A stretch of 63,451 nt of DNA from Bacillota bacterium. Its GTDB lineage: Bacteria; Bacillota; Limnochordia; DTU087. Position 1 is the stretch's first letter, and every line of letters starts with the position of its first letter. The DNA lies in the NCBI GenBank assembly GCA_012798695.1, contig JAAZMR010000012.1:1-63451 (forward strand), written 5' to 3'. Positions 27,787-36,823 of the stretch are shown piece by piece. The notes below the pieces were generated by a model. That model saw only the letters and a program-made list of their open reading frames with translations. It did no database searches and had not been told where the DNA came from. The position numbers and the translations under genes were made by a program.

Positions 27787-27808
27787 GCTGGCACCCGGTG
27801 AAGTGGTG

Positions 27809-28840
27809 ATGCCTCGTCTCAAACATATTTTGTATGGTGTGGGCCTGTTTCTAGGCCTGCTTTTTCTCTACTGGGTCAGGGGGATTCTACCTCCTTTTGC
27901 CTTGGGGGCGGTAACTGCGTATCTGGCCAACCCTTTGGTGGTCAGATTAGAAAAACGTCAGGTGCCGCGGCCAGCAGCTATTCTTCTTGTGTATTTGGGA
28001 TTCGCTGTGGTGGTCAGCCTGTTTCTTTACGCGTTCATACCTAGTTTGATGGCAGAACTCAATCAGGTGTTGGCCCGGCTCCCCAGGCAAACCGGTAAAC
28101 TGGAGGATATCACCCGAGGGGCAGTAGGCGACCTAAAACGTTTGCCTTTACCGGTTAATATACATGAGGCTCTCAATGATATGATTCAACGCTCCGAGCA
28201 GCTAGTTCAGCAGTTTGCGAGAAAGTTAGTCGATTTCATAGTGGGAGTCTTTTCTCGGCTCTTTTGGATTTGGCTGGCTCCGATTTTGGCCTACTACATT
28301 CTACTGGATTGGGATGGGATCGGGCAGTGGTGTACGCAAGCGGTTCCTGCATCCTATCGGCCAGCTTTTCTCATGCTAATTCAGGAGATCGATGGAGTAC
28401 TGATTGGTTTTGTCTTGGGGAGGTTGATGGTTTCCGCTATAGTCGGCATCTTAATGACTTTCGGCTTCGTAGCCTTGAAGATCCAATTCGCGACCCTTTT
28501 GGGCTTGATTGCCGGGGTATTTGACCTGATTCCCTATCTGGGGCCGATTCTAGGTGCAATCCCAGCCATGATTTTTGCGTTCTTGGTATCACCTTGGAGA
28601 GCCCTCTGGGTAGTGGTTCTGTTTATCGTAGTCAATCAGTTAGAGGCGGTCATTCTATCTCCCCACATCATTGGAGGGCGGGTGGGCCTGCACCCGGTGG
28701 TGACGATTTTCGCTTTACTGGCTGGAGGTCATTTGTTTGGTGTTGCCGGAGTCTTGTTGGCAGTGCCGATAGCTGCCACGCTGCGAGTGACAATCACCTT
28801 TATAGGCCGTGTATTGAGGGTCAGTGAAAGTACCGGTTAG
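27809..28840 (+). CDS. AI-2E-family transporter (YtvI/PerM-like)
   Basis: A ~343-residue polytopic membrane protein of the AI-2E transporter superfamily. Two N-terminal helices (residues ~8-40) are followed by a long amphipathic region, then five or more helices. The conserved motif LIAGVFDLIPYLGPILGAIPA and the C-terminal HPVVTIFALLAGGHLFGVAGVLLAVP are diagnostic. Members export autoinducer-2 or act as Na+/H+ antiporters; the substrate here is unknown. ATG 27809 is preferred over GTG 27803 because CGGTGA lies 8 bases upstream. Confidence 0.9.
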   Translation: MPRLKHILYGVGLFLGLLFLYWVRGILPPFALGAVTAYLANPLVVRLEKRQVPRPAAILLVYLGFAVVVSLFLYAFIPSLMAELNQVLARLPRQTGKLEDITRGAVGDLKRLPLPVNIHEALNDMIQRSEQLVQQFARKLVDFIVGVFSRLFWIWLAPILAYYILLDWDGIGQWCTQAVPASYRPAFLMLIQEIDGVLIGFVLGRLMVSAIVGILMTFGFVALKIQFATLLGLIAGVFDLIPYLGPILGAIPAMIFAFLVSPWRALWVVVLFIVVNQLEAVILSPHIIGGRVGLHPVVTIFALLAGGHLFGVAGVLLAVPIAATLRVTITFIGRVLRVSESTG

Positions 28841-29203
28841 TGTAAACGTACTATAGGGTATCTGGTAGGGATATTCTACCGGAGATGAAAAGAGATCTCA
28901 TTGGCGTCGGATGGCCTGGGCACAAGTGCTCAAAGGAATGAGACTCCTTACGGAATTGTTCCGCATTATTCGAGATGTTCTTACAGGTTTGGATGTACCA
29001 AAGCAAAGGTGATTGGTTGACAAAGCGGCACCTGTTCGATATGATCGAGCTGTAAATAATGGGCTTACAGCCAATCATAGATGGCTTATGCCCTAGGTTT
29101 TGAGGTCGAGTCTGCTCACTGTGCTATGGCACAGTGTATAAGGGAGGGAGCGGGCGGCTTTTTTTGTTGCAAGGATATAGCCTCATGGCACCGCCCAGAA
29201 TTG
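28841..29203 (+). other. Gene-free leader and promoter region upstream of alaS
   Basis: No convincing gene. Several short stems are present (GGTAG/CTACC, GAGAT/ATCTC and CGGAA/TTCCG between 28863 and 28975). Downstream lies a good promoter, and the transcribed leader of about 150 nt contains a GTGCTATGGCAC-type hairpin and a G-rich AGGGAGGGAG stretch. A full T-box riboswitch is not recognisable. Confidence 0.5.
29017..29045 (+). promoter_or_regulatory. SigA-type promoter for alaS
   Basis: TTGACA (29017-29022) and TATGAT (29040-29045), spacer exactly 17 bp. Transcription should begin near 29052. Confidence 0.82.
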
Positions 29204-31852
29204 ATGAAATACATGAGTACACATGAACTGCGGGAAGCATTCCTGCAATTCTTTGAAAGCAAAGGCCATAAACGCCTACCAAGCGCCTCGCTTGTTCCCC
29301 ATGGTGATCCAACCTTGTTACTAACGGGTGCGGGCATGGTGCCTTTCAAACCCTATTTCTTAGGCAAGGAGGTCCCCCCGGCCAGTAGGATTACGACTTG
29401 TCAGCGCTGTCTACGCACGGCAGATATTGATAATGTCGGAAAAACAGATCGCCATGGGACCTTCTTTGAGATGTTGGGTAACTTTTCGTTTGGTGATTAC
29501 TTCAAGCGAGAAGCGATCAACTGGGCCTGGGAGTTTTCCACAAAGCACCTCGAGCTTCCCCAGGAGCGCCTATGGGTTACTATTTACTTGGATGATGATG
29601 AAGCGTTTAAACTTTGGCATGAGGAGATTGGAGTTCCCAAGGACCGCATTGTTCGCTTAGGTCGTGAAGATAACTTCTGGGAAATCGGAGTAGGTCCCTG
29701 TGGCCCTTGTTCAGAACTGCATCTGGATCGTGGCCCCGAATACGGGTGTGGAGCTCCCGACTGCCAACCTGGTTGTGATTGTGAGAGATACCTAGAGTTC
29801 TGGAACCTGGTCTTTATCCAGTTCCATCAAGATGAAACCGGTAATCTCACCCCCTTGGAAAAAACCGGGATCGATACCGGCATGGGATTGGATCGTACCG
29901 CAGCCATGCTCCAGGGTGTTGATAGTATCTTCGATACTGATGGAGTGCGTTGTGTGATTGACGAGGTATGTAAGATCGCTGGGCTTACCGGTGACAGGGA
30001 TGCTGGTGATGATGTGGCACTGAGGGTGATAGCTGACCATGTTCGCAGTGTCACTTTTCTCGTATCAGATGGCGTTCTGCCCAGCAATGAAGGCCGTGGG
30101 TATGTTTTGAGGCGTTTGCTCCGTCGGGCAGCACGTTATGGGCGACTGATCGGCATCAGGGATAGTTTTCTGCCACAAGTAGCTGCCAGAGTAATTACTG
30201 CCATGCACATGGCCTATCCGGAGCTAGATGAGCGACGAGATTATATTCTGAAAGTGATCGAGATTGAAGAAGAAAGATTTCAGGCGACCCTGGATCAAGG
30301 TCTAGGAATTTTGCAAGAGCTTATCGATGATTTGGAGGCTAGAAAGCTCAGATCTTTGCCTGGTCAGGATGCCTTTCGATTGTATGATACCTTTGGTTTT
30401 CCGCTGGAGTTGACTAGAGAGATCTTGGCAGAACACGACATGGATGTGGATGAGGCAGAGTTTGCCAAGAGAATGGAAGAACAGCGGCAACGGGCTCGTG
30501 CTGCCCGTGGGCAAACAGGCTATCTAGGCAATGATGATGATACCCTATATGTGCAGTTGCATAGACAACATGCAACTGAATTTGTGGGTTATGAGCAACT
30601 AGAGGCTGAGACGAAGATAGAGGCAGTCATAGTAGAGGATCAGGTAGTCAATCAGGCTGAGATGGGGCAGGAAGTAGAAATAATCCTCTCCCATACTCCT
30701 TTTTATGCTGCTAGTGGTGGACAGGTAGCTGATACCGGAACTATAACAGGACCTGATGGAGCGATAGAGATTGTTGATGTTGACCACCCGGTGAGTGGGT
30801 TGATAGTGCACAAGGGGCGGGTCACTTCAGGCTCTATCCAGATAGGTGACACAGTCATGGCTACTGTTTACCGCAGGAATCGGCAGGGGGCAGCCTGTCA
30901 TCATACAGCTACGCACTTGATGCATCGTGCCCTTAGGGAAGTTCTCGGTGAACATGTGAATCAGGCCGGTTCTTTGGTAGAGCCAGATCGTTTGCGATTT
31001 GACTTCACTCATTTCAATGCCCTCTCTCAAGATGAATTGGATCGAGTGGAGAAGCTGGTAAATGATGTGATTCGAGAGAACCTGGTGGTAAACACAACAG
31101 AAATGAGCTTGCAGGATGCAGAGAGTCAGGGTGCAATAGCCTTATTTGATGAAAAATATGAGGACCAAGTTCGGGTAGTTAGTATAGGCGAGTACAGCAA
31201 GGAACTATGTGGTGGGACTCACGTCGAACGCACGGGTGAGTTGGGGCTCTTCAAGATTATTAATGAGACGGCGGTAGCAGCTGGAGTGCGTCGCATTGAG
31301 GCTCTGACCGATAAGGCAGCAGTGAAACAAGTCGCTGCCGAAGAAGCTTTGCTGCGGCAGGTTTGCCAGCAGTTGCAGACTACCCCCGCCAAGTTGCCGG
31401 ATAGGATAGACAAGCTGCTGCAGGAGCAGCGGGACCTAGGCCGCGAGATCGAGCAGCTCAAGGCTAAACTAGCCGGTGCTCAAAGCGAGGAATTGCTCCA
31501 GCAGGTAGTTGAAGTTGGAGGCATACGTGTACTGGCGGCAAAGGTGGAGGGCTTGGATGCCGGGGGGTTACGCTCGCTTGGGGATCGCCTGCGGGACAAA
31601 CTAGGTAGTGGAGTTATCCTGCTCGGATCAGTTTTTGGAGAAAAGGCCCTGTTTCTCGCCATGGTGACACCTGATGTGGTGAACAAGGGAATCAAGGCCG
31701 GCGACATAGTCAAAGTGGCAGCACAGGCGACCGGAGGCGGCGGTGGAGGCAGAGCTGATATGGCCCAAGCCGGCGGGCGGGATCCGTCGAAGATTGAAGC
31801 AGCCTTGCAATTGGCGTCACAGAGTGTGAAAGAGCAACTGACCATGGTCTAG
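29204..31852 (+). CDS. alaS: Alanyl-tRNA synthetase
   Basis: An 882-residue class II synthetase charging tRNA(Ala). The N terminus ELREAFLQFFESKGHKRLPS and catalytic region (TFFEMLGNFSFGDYFK, GIDTGMGLDRTAA) are followed by the editing domain with zinc ligands HHTATHLMH and CGGTHV, and a C-terminal DHHA1/C-Ala domain ending GGGGGGRADMAQAGG. ATG 29204 (or 29213) is chosen because the 41 residues encoded upstream are cysteine-rich and unlike AlaRS; no strong SD is seen. A cysteine-rich insert (CGAPDCQPGCDC, about 185-198) is typical of clostridial and related AlaRS. It heads the alaS-ireB region with its own promoter and terminator. Confidence 0.96.
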   Translation: MKYMSTHELREAFLQFFESKGHKRLPSASLVPHGDPTLLLTGAGMVPFKPYFLGKEVPPASRITTCQRCLRTADIDNVGKTDRHGTFFEMLGNFSFGDYFKREAINWAWEFSTKHLELPQERLWVTIYLDDDEAFKLWHEEIGVPKDRIVRLGREDNFWEIGVGPCGPCSELHLDRGPEYGCGAPDCQPGCDCERYLEFWNLVFIQFHQDETGNLTPLEKTGIDTGMGLDRTAAMLQGVDSIFDTDGVRCVIDEVCKIAGLTGDRDAGDDVALRVIADHVRSVTFLVSDGVLPSNEGRGYVLRRLLRRAARYGRLIGIRDSFLPQVAARVITAMHMAYPELDERRDYILKVIEIEEERFQATLDQGLGILQELIDDLEARKLRSLPGQDAFRLYDTFGFPLELTREILAEHDMDVDEAEFAKRMEEQRQRARAARGQTGYLGNDDDTLYVQLHRQHATEFVGYEQLEAETKIEAVIVEDQVVNQAEMGQEVEIILSHTPFYAASGGQVADTGTITGPDGAIEIVDVDHPVSGLIVHKGRVTSGSIQIGDTVMATVYRRNRQGAACHHTATHLMHRALREVLGEHVNQAGSLVEPDRLRFDFTHFNALSQDELDRVEKLVNDVIRENLVVNTTEMSLQDAESQGAIALFDEKYEDQVRVVSIGEYSKELCGGTHVERTGELGLFKIINETAVAAGVRRIEALTDKAAVKQVAAEEALLRQVCQQLQTTPAKLPDRIDKLLQEQRDLGREIEQLKAKLAGAQSEELLQQVVEVGGIRVLAAKVEGLDAGGLRSLGDRLRDKLGSGVILLGSVFGEKALFLAMVTPDVVNKGIKAGDIVKVAAQATGGGGGGRADMAQAGGRDPSKIEAALQLASQSVKEQLTMV

Positions 31853-31871
31853 GTTTGTGTGGTTAGCGGAA

Positions 31872-31904
31872 AAACGGGGCACACGGTGTCCCGTTTACTT
31901 TTTT
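31872..31904 (+). terminator. Intrinsic terminator between alaS and ireB
   Basis: AAACGGGGCAC pairs with GTGTCCCGTTT around a 3-nt loop (one G-T pair), followed two bases later by six T residues (31899-31904). It would uncouple at least part of ireB expression from alaS. Confidence 0.8.
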
Positions 31905-31978
31905 GGGGAGGAGCAGGAAAGTTGTTCTGATCCCAGAATATGCAAGGTAAGGTGGGTAGAAACATGGGGGGTGTTATT

Positions 31979-32254
31979 ATGCATAAATCCCATGAGGAAA
32001 CAGCCTTGTATAAGTGTGGGCGGTATCATAATCGAGCGGCACTGGTGATAGACCAGGTCTATGCTGCTCTTGAGGAACGAGGGTATGACCCGGTGGCTCA
32101 GCTGGTGGGCTATCTGATGTCAGGGGACCCCACATATATTACATCCCACCAGGAAGCACGAACTTTGATCCGCAGTATAGAAAGGGACGAACTTCTCTCT
32201 GAGTTGGTGAGAGGGTATTTACGAGGCCGGCGGTCTCATAACCGTACGGGCTGA
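31979..32254 (+). CDS. ireB: IreB family regulatory phosphoprotein (UPF0297/YrzL)
   Basis: A 91-residue member of the IreB/DUF965 family. The core [21 protein letters not shown] followed by [17 protein letters not shown] and [15 protein letters not shown] is highly conserved. In Enterococcus IreB is phosphorylated by the PASTA kinase IreK and restrains cephalosporin resistance, so it connects to cell-envelope signalling. In Firmicutes the order is normally alaS-ireB-ruvX-DUF1292; here two genes are inserted before ruvX. ATG 31979 follows a GGGGGGTG SD by 6 bases; the longer ATG 31940 frame has no family match. Confidence 0.93.
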   Translation: MHKSHEETALYKCGRYHNRAALVIDQVYAALEERGYDPVAQLVGYLMSGDPTYITSHQEARTLIRSIERDELLSELVRGYLRGRRSHNRTG

Positions 32255-32361
32255 TGAGCCCCATGTTGTTTGCTGCAATAAGCGCTGATCCTAGTCCATA
32301 AGAGCGGCTTTCAAGTCTTCAGATAACTGGAGATGCCAGATGGAGCTAGGTCCTGGAGGGG

Positions 32362-33894
32362 GTGGCAGGCTTGGGATTTGAGGAGAGACCCGTTTATCGG
32401 CTAGAGCCTGATGATGACATACAGGATGTCATTCGAGCTCTGCAAAAAACGCGGGACCCCCTCGCTATTTTCTTTGACCATGCCGAGGCTGCGGTACTGA
32501 AGAACGAGGTTAACCTGCGGCTGCTGCTGGATTATGCTAAAGAAGCTGGACGTCAGGTGGTGTTGATCACTCAAGATCCGGTGCTAATGTCCTTGGCGGA
32601 GGAACAGGACATTCAGTGTTTTCCCAATGAATATGAGCTGAGTAAAACACTGGGGCTGCTGCCAGAGCTAGAAGAGGCAGATGATACCCAAGCTCCCCTC
32701 GTTAGCTTCGAGGGCCGACGATTTGGCCTACAGCAGTGGTTAGTCTTAATCATAGCAGCTGCAGCGGTAGGCCTCTTGTACTATGTGTTGGTGCCCAAGG
32801 TAACCGTGGTAGTTACTCCCGGAGTACTAATATACCAACAGAGTGTGGAGGTACTCGGCCTAGGGGCTGGATCTGATGGAACCGAGATGGGCAGTCTCCC
32901 CGTACTGCCTCTCCGTCCAGTCAAAGCTGTAATTGGAACTGAGGCCGTAGTCTCGGCAACAGGTAGTCAAACCCTGGGTACATCCTCTGCCAAGGGGACG
33001 GCAGTGTTGATCAATGAAGGTGATGAGCCGGTGACCGTGCCCAAAGGGACTAAGCTGAAAACCGGTGAAGGGGTCTTCTTTCAAACCGATGAGGTGGTGA
33101 CAGTCCCGGCACGTAGTACCGAGTATTTTCTGGATGTAGCGACCGGTGTGCGGGCAGGGCAAAAGGAAGTGGGCATTACTGCCATTGAGGCCGGTGAAAA
33201 GGGGAATGTGGCTGCCGGACGGATTCGGGTGTTTGGCGATAGTGAACTGGGAAAGAGACTGGTTGCGCGCAATCCTGAGCCAGTCAGTGGTGGTGTGAGT
33301 GTACACCAGACCACGGTAACGGAAGAGGACATTGAACGGGCCAAAGCGGCGTGTTCCAGGCAGGCGGGGCTTAAGGCTGGGGAAATTCTTCAGGCAAAGG
33401 CAGATCAGGATGGAAGTGTGGTTATACCTGAATCCATTCAAATAGAGGAAGAAAACTTGACACCGGAAACTAGTATTGGCGAAGAAGCACAGACAGTCAA
33501 AATAGTAGCTCATTTTCATGCTCAGGGACAAGCTTTTCGTAGGCGGGATTTTGGAGAGGTATTAGAACAGGAGCTGGGCAAGCAGTTGCCTGAAGATCTC
33601 GTTCTCTATCAACCTAAGTTTGAGATTGAGCGGCTGATGGCCACTCTTCAGAATGGTTCTATTGTGCTAGCCGCTGATGTAAAAGCCCCTGTACACAGGC
33701 GGCTGTCGGAGAGTGATCTGGCAAGATTATTGGTGGGACTGCGGCAGCAAGAGGTGGGGGAGTTGGCAAAAGTCTTGGATGTAGATTCCATAATGATTAT
33801 GCCTTCGGAAGTTGAGCGTCTGCCGAGATTTGCTCATTGGATCAAGGTGGAAGTGAAAGCACCAGAGGCAGCAGTAGCGATCAGCCAACCGTAA
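32362..33894 (+). CDS. Membrane-anchored baseplate J-like domain protein of unknown function
   Basis: A 510-residue protein with three parts. Residues 1-110 form an acidic alpha/beta cytoplasmic-looking domain (LAIFFDHAEAAV, VVLITQDPVLMSLAEEQ). Residues 126-144 form one transmembrane helix. An extracytoplasmic portion follows, whose 215-310 segment (GTAVLINEGDEPVTVPKGT, VTVPARS, AIEAGEKGNVAAGRI) matches the baseplate J/gp47 pattern known from phage tails and from stand-alone membrane proteins of some Firmicutes, Actinobacteria and Chloroflexi. No phage genes are nearby. It separates ireB from ruvX. The start is GTG 32362 (SD GGAGG only 2 bases away) or TTG 32371. The function is not known; a surface or envelope-linked role is inference. 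Confidence 0.7.
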   Translation: MAGLGFEERPVYRLEPDDDIQDVIRALQKTRDPLAIFFDHAEAAVLKNEVNLRLLLDYAKEAGRQVVLITQDPVLMSLAEEQDIQCFPNEYELSKTLGLLPELEEADDTQAPLVSFEGRRFGLQQWLVLIIAAAAVGLLYYVLVPKVTVVVTPGVLIYQQSVEVLGLGAGSDGTEMGSLPVLPLRPVKAVIGTEAVVSATGSQTLGTSSAKGTAVLINEGDEPVTVPKGTKLKTGEGVFFQTDEVVTVPARSTEYFLDVATGVRAGQKEVGITAIEAGEKGNVAAGRIRVFGDSELGKRLVARNPEPVSGGVSVHQTTVTEEDIERAKAACSRQAGLKAGEILQAKADQDGSVVIPESIQIEEENLTPETSIGEEAQTVKIVAHFHAQGQAFRRRDFGEVLEQELGKQLPEDLVLYQPKFEIERLMATLQNGSIVLAADVKAPVHRRLSESDLARLLVGLRQQEVGELAKVLDVDSIMIMPSEVERLPRFAHWIKVEVKAPEAAVAISQP

Positions 33895-33918
33895 CTTGCC
33901 GGTGAAAGGAGTAATAAC

Positions 33919-34872
33919 TTGGATTACAGGTCGTTGGGCGCCACGGGTATCCGGGTTTCCAGGCTATGCCTTGGCGCTCTTACTATTAGCCCCTTACAGC
34001 GAGACATGCCAGTAAATGAAGGGGCTCGGGTGATTACGAGGGCCTTGGAGCTAGGCGTTAATTTCATCGATACCAGCCAGTTTTATCGAGTTTACCCGCC
34101 TATAGCCCAGGCTCTCGAGTGGTATTCAGGACGAGATGATGTAGTGATCGCCACCAAGAGTTATGCTTACGAGGCTTCGGGTATGCGGCTGGCTCTTGAA
34201 GAAGCTCTGCGGGACCTAAATCGGGATCATATTGATATCTTTATGCTGCATGAACAGGAGTCAATGCTGACGATTAAGGGGCACTGGGAAGCAGTGGAAT
34301 ACCTGCTCAAGGCTAAAGAACGCGGACTAGTTCGGGCTGTGGGAATTTCCACCCATACAGTCCGTGGTGTAAGGGCTGCCGCGCTAGTACCTGAACTAGA
34401 TGTGATTAGTCCATTGATCAACTATGCTGGCATCGGCATTGCCGATGGGAATAGGGATGATATGGTGGCAGCGATTGATTTTGCGGCTGCTTGCGGCAAA
34501 GGGATATATGCCATGAAGCCTTTTGGGGGAGGACACCTCATGGACCGAATCGATGATGCCCTAGCATTCCTCCTGGATATGGATAACCTAGCTTCGATTG
34601 CTGTCGGCATGAAAAGTAGGGCCGAAGTGGAGATGAATGTGCGGTTATTTAGTGGCCAGCCGGTGCCGGAGTCCTTGCGAGCGGCGGCTAGGGTCATGCC
34701 GCGGCGCCTGCACATCGATGATTGGTGTATAGGCTGTGGTACATGTGTGGCAAAATGCCCGTCTCAGGCTATGGAACTCAAAAATGGAAGAGCAGTGGTA
34801 GATCCATCCCGCTGTGTATTTTGCGGGTATTGTGGTGCCCACTGCCCTGAATTTGCGGTTAAGGTGATATAA
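33919..34872 (+). CDS. Aldo/keto reductase with C-terminal 2[4Fe-4S] ferredoxin domain
   Basis: A 317-residue fusion. Residues 1-250 form an aldo/keto reductase TIM barrel (LGATGIRVSRLCLGALT, NFIDTSQFY, ATKSYAYEASG, DIFMLHEQES), although the usual catalytic tyrosine/lysine context should be checked. The C terminus carries a bacterial ferredoxin domain with two CxxCxxCxxxC motifs (CIGCGTCVAKCPSQ and CVFCGYCGAHCPE). Such proteins are widespread in anaerobes and may transfer electrons from ferredoxin to an unknown carbonyl substrate. TTG start 9 bases after AAAGGAG. ruvX begins one base after its stop. Confidence 0.88.
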   Translation: MDYRSLGATGIRVSRLCLGALTISPLQRDMPVNEGARVITRALELGVNFIDTSQFYRVYPPIAQALEWYSGRDDVVIATKSYAYEASGMRLALEEALRDLNRDHIDIFMLHEQESMLTIKGHWEAVEYLLKAKERGLVRAVGISTHTVRGVRAAALVPELDVISPLINYAGIGIADGNRDDMVAAIDFAAACGKGIYAMKPFGGGHLMDRIDDALAFLLDMDNLASIAVGMKSRAEVEMNVRLFSGQPVPESLRAAARVMPRRLHIDDWCIGCGTCVAKCPSQAMELKNGRAVVDPSRCVFCGYCGAHCPEFAVKVI

Positions 34873-34873
34873 A

Positions 34874-35320
34874 ATGCGGATTATGGGCCTTGATATAGGG
34901 ACGAAGACGATCGGTGTTGCGGTAAGTGACCTTCTAGGGTTGACAGCTCAGGGTATAACGGTGATTCGCCGTCGTACCTGGGATGAGGACATCCGGGCTC
35001 TGGAAGAGGTGGTCAAAGACTATCAGGTGGAGGAGTTGCTGATCGGCCTACCTCGTCGCACTACTGGAGCTTTTGGACCCGAGGCAGAAAGAATTCGGGC
35101 GGAAGGGGACAAAATAGGGAAAGCCCTGGGGTTGCCTGTCACCTATTGGGATGAATGGTTCTCGACAGTCTCAGCCGAGCAAGTGCTCCTAGCTGCTGAT
35201 GTCAGTCGGAAGCGCCGCCGTGAGGTAGTTGATCGGATAGCGGCTGCCATTATCCTGCAAAACTACCTGGATAGTAGAGAGCACCAGGAAGACAGGCAGG
35301 CAGAACTAGAACAGCCATAA
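34874..35320 (+). CDS. ruvX: Holliday-junction-resolvase-like nuclease RuvX (YqgF)
   Basis: A 148-residue RNase H-fold protein of the YqgF/RuvX family. It starts MRIMGLDIGTKTIGVAVSD with the first catalytic aspartate and contains LLIGLPRRTTGAFGPEA, YWDEWFSTVSAEQ and a C-terminal DRIAAAIILQNYLD carrying the final acidic residue. It is implicated in 16S rRNA 5' maturation and possibly junction resolution. The next gene is DUF1292, the standard partner. Confidence 0.94.
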   Translation: MRIMGLDIGTKTIGVAVSDLLGLTAQGITVIRRRTWDEDIRALEEVVKDYQVEELLIGLPRRTTGAFGPEAERIRAEGDKIGKALGLPVTYWDEWFSTVSAEQVLLAADVSRKRRREVVDRIAAAIILQNYLDSREHQEDRQAELEQP

Positions 35321-35346
35321 GAGCTATATCGAGAGGAGGCGGGGCG

Positions 35347-35625
35347 GTGATTGTACAGAAAGTCACTGCCAAAGCCATGGAAGAAAATATTATTACTCTG
35401 GTAGATGAGACCGGTGTTGAGCACGAATTTGCTCTTTTAGAAATCGTAGAGATTGATGAGGTTAGTTATGCCGTTTTGCTTCCTCGTGAGGCACCAGAAG
35501 AGGGAGTTGTGGTGCTGAAAATGGGTAAGGACAGTGATGGCGAGGACGTGCTGATGAGTATCGATGATGATGACGAATTTGAAAAGGTACGAGAAGTCCT
35601 AGAGGATTTGGCTGAAGAAGAGTAG
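35347..35625 (+). CDS. DUF1292 family protein (YrzB)
   Basis: A 92-residue, very acidic protein (EENIITLVDETGVEHEFALLEI, then a D/E-rich tail) typical of DUF1292/YrzB, which follows ruvX in most Firmicutes. No enzymatic motif. GTG start; a G-rich SD (GAGGAGGCGGGGCG) precedes it. Function unknown. Confidence 0.85.
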   Translation: MIVQKVTAKAMEENIITLVDETGVEHEFALLEIVEIDEVSYAVLLPREAPEEGVVVLKMGKDSDGEDVLMSIDDDDEFEKVREVLEDLAEEE

Positions 35626-35639
35626 TTAGCTTAGGTTCT

Positions 35640-35668
35640 TTGCCAAATCTCCATTTCCCCTTTATAAT
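35640..35668 (+). promoter_or_regulatory. SigA-type promoter upstream of mltG
   Basis: TTGCCA (35640-35645) and TATAAT (35663-35668) with a 17-bp spacer, followed by an AGGAGG SD (35680-35685). Confidence 0.72.
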
Positions 35669-35710
35669 ATGGGAAGATAGGAGGAGCTTTTTATTTGGGT
35701 GGAGTGACTC

Positions 35711-36796
35711 ATGATGAGAAGACAGTATCGGCCGGCGCAGATATTCGTACGAGATTGGCAATTACCTAGTCTCAAAGCTATCTGGACTAGGGGTATGGGT
35801 ATTCTGGGTCGACTTTTGTGCATTGGCTTGCTTCTAGGCTTTGGCTTGGTCTTGATCGCATCACGGGCCATCTTGCCTCCTGCAAATGCGAAGCTGGCGG
35901 CAGCATCCATTATCCGAGTGTCCCCTGGCAGCAGTAGCTGGGATATCGGGGATATGCTGTCACAAGCAGGGGTGATTCGCAGCAAGACGGCCTTTGCCGT
36001 CGCGTCCCGACTCTTGGGCTTGGAACAGCGACTGCAGGCTGGTGATTACCGGCTGAGTCCGGGGATGGATCTATTCGAAGTCATGCGACATCTCGAGGCA
36101 GGCCGAGTAGCTACAGTCCGAGTCACTATTCCTGAGGGCCTGTCACTAGAAGCGATTGCTGATCGGCTGGCAGCGGCAGATATTGTCGATAGAGACCGCT
36201 TCTTGACTTTGGTGAGAGATGACCGGCTCATATATGGCGATAATTCCCCGATCGACAAGCCGACTGCTAGTCTTGAGGGGTATCTATTTCCAGACACCTA
36301 CTTTTTTGTACGCAATCAACCAGAGGAAGAGATTATTAAGCGGATGGTACACCGCTTTACCGAGATGGTTGACCCGGTACTGGAAGAAGTGCAGTTGCCA
36401 GCTGATTTCTCCTTGCATGAAATAATCAGTTTAGCATCGATTATAGAGAAAGAAGTCATGGTATCGCGGGAAGCACCCTTGGTTTCTGCCGTATTTTGGA
36501 ACAGGCTGCGGATTGGAATGCCACTACAGTCCGATCCGACAGTTCAATATGCCATGGAGCGCCCTCAGAGGAAGCTTTATCTCTCTGATTTGGCTCTGGA
36601 TTCTCCCTATAATACCTACAAATATCGAGGGTTGCCGCCGGGACCCATCGCTTCCCCAGGCCTAGCCTCCATCAAGGCGGCGCTGCAGCCGGCCGAGGTG
36701 GATTACCTGTATTTTGTGGCCAAGGGTGATGGGACCCATGCCTTTAGCAGAACTTTTCAGCAGCATAGGGCTGCTCGACGACGCTATGGAATGTAA
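35711..36796 (+). CDS. mltG: Endolytic murein transglycosylase MltG (YceG-like)
   Basis: A 361-residue membrane-anchored enzyme that cleaves nascent peptidoglycan glycan strands. It has an N-terminal cytoplasmic stretch, one transmembrane helix (about 33-55), LysM-like and YceG domains (IRVSPGSSSWDIGDMLSQAGVI, EGYLFPDTYFF) and the catalytic Glu in SLASIIEKEVMVSREAPLVS, followed by RIGMPLQSDPTVQY. It follows its own promoter. The ruvX-DUF1292-mltG-U32 order is a Firmicutes hallmark. Confidence 0.95.
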   Translation: MMRRQYRPAQIFVRDWQLPSLKAIWTRGMGILGRLLCIGLLLGFGLVLIASRAILPPANAKLAAASIIRVSPGSSSWDIGDMLSQAGVIRSKTAFAVASRLLGLEQRLQAGDYRLSPGMDLFEVMRHLEAGRVATVRVTIPEGLSLEAIADRLAAADIVDRDRFLTLVRDDRLIYGDNSPIDKPTASLEGYLFPDTYFFVRNQPEEEIIKRMVHRFTEMVDPVLEEVQLPADFSLHEIISLASIIEKEVMVSREAPLVSAVFWNRLRIGMPLQSDPTVQYAMERPQRKLYLSDLALDSPYNTYKYRGLPPGPIASPGLASIKAALQPAEVDYLYFVAKGDGTHAFSRTFQQHRAARRRYGM

Positions 36797-36823
36797 TGGT
36801 CTTGGGATGCGGAGGGGAGCATT

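Noticed and set aside
29052-29203. T-box riboswitch in the alaS leader (TGGCACCGCC at 29186-29195 resembles the T-box core)
   Set aside because: The leader downstream of the promoter is only ~150 nt, no stem I or specifier loop is recognised, the T run precedes rather than follows the motif, and TGGC would fit a G-discriminator tRNA, not tRNA-Ala.
31857-32048. 63-codon frame before ireB
   Set aside because: It overlaps the alaS terminator and the ireB start in another frame and shows no protein-like composition.
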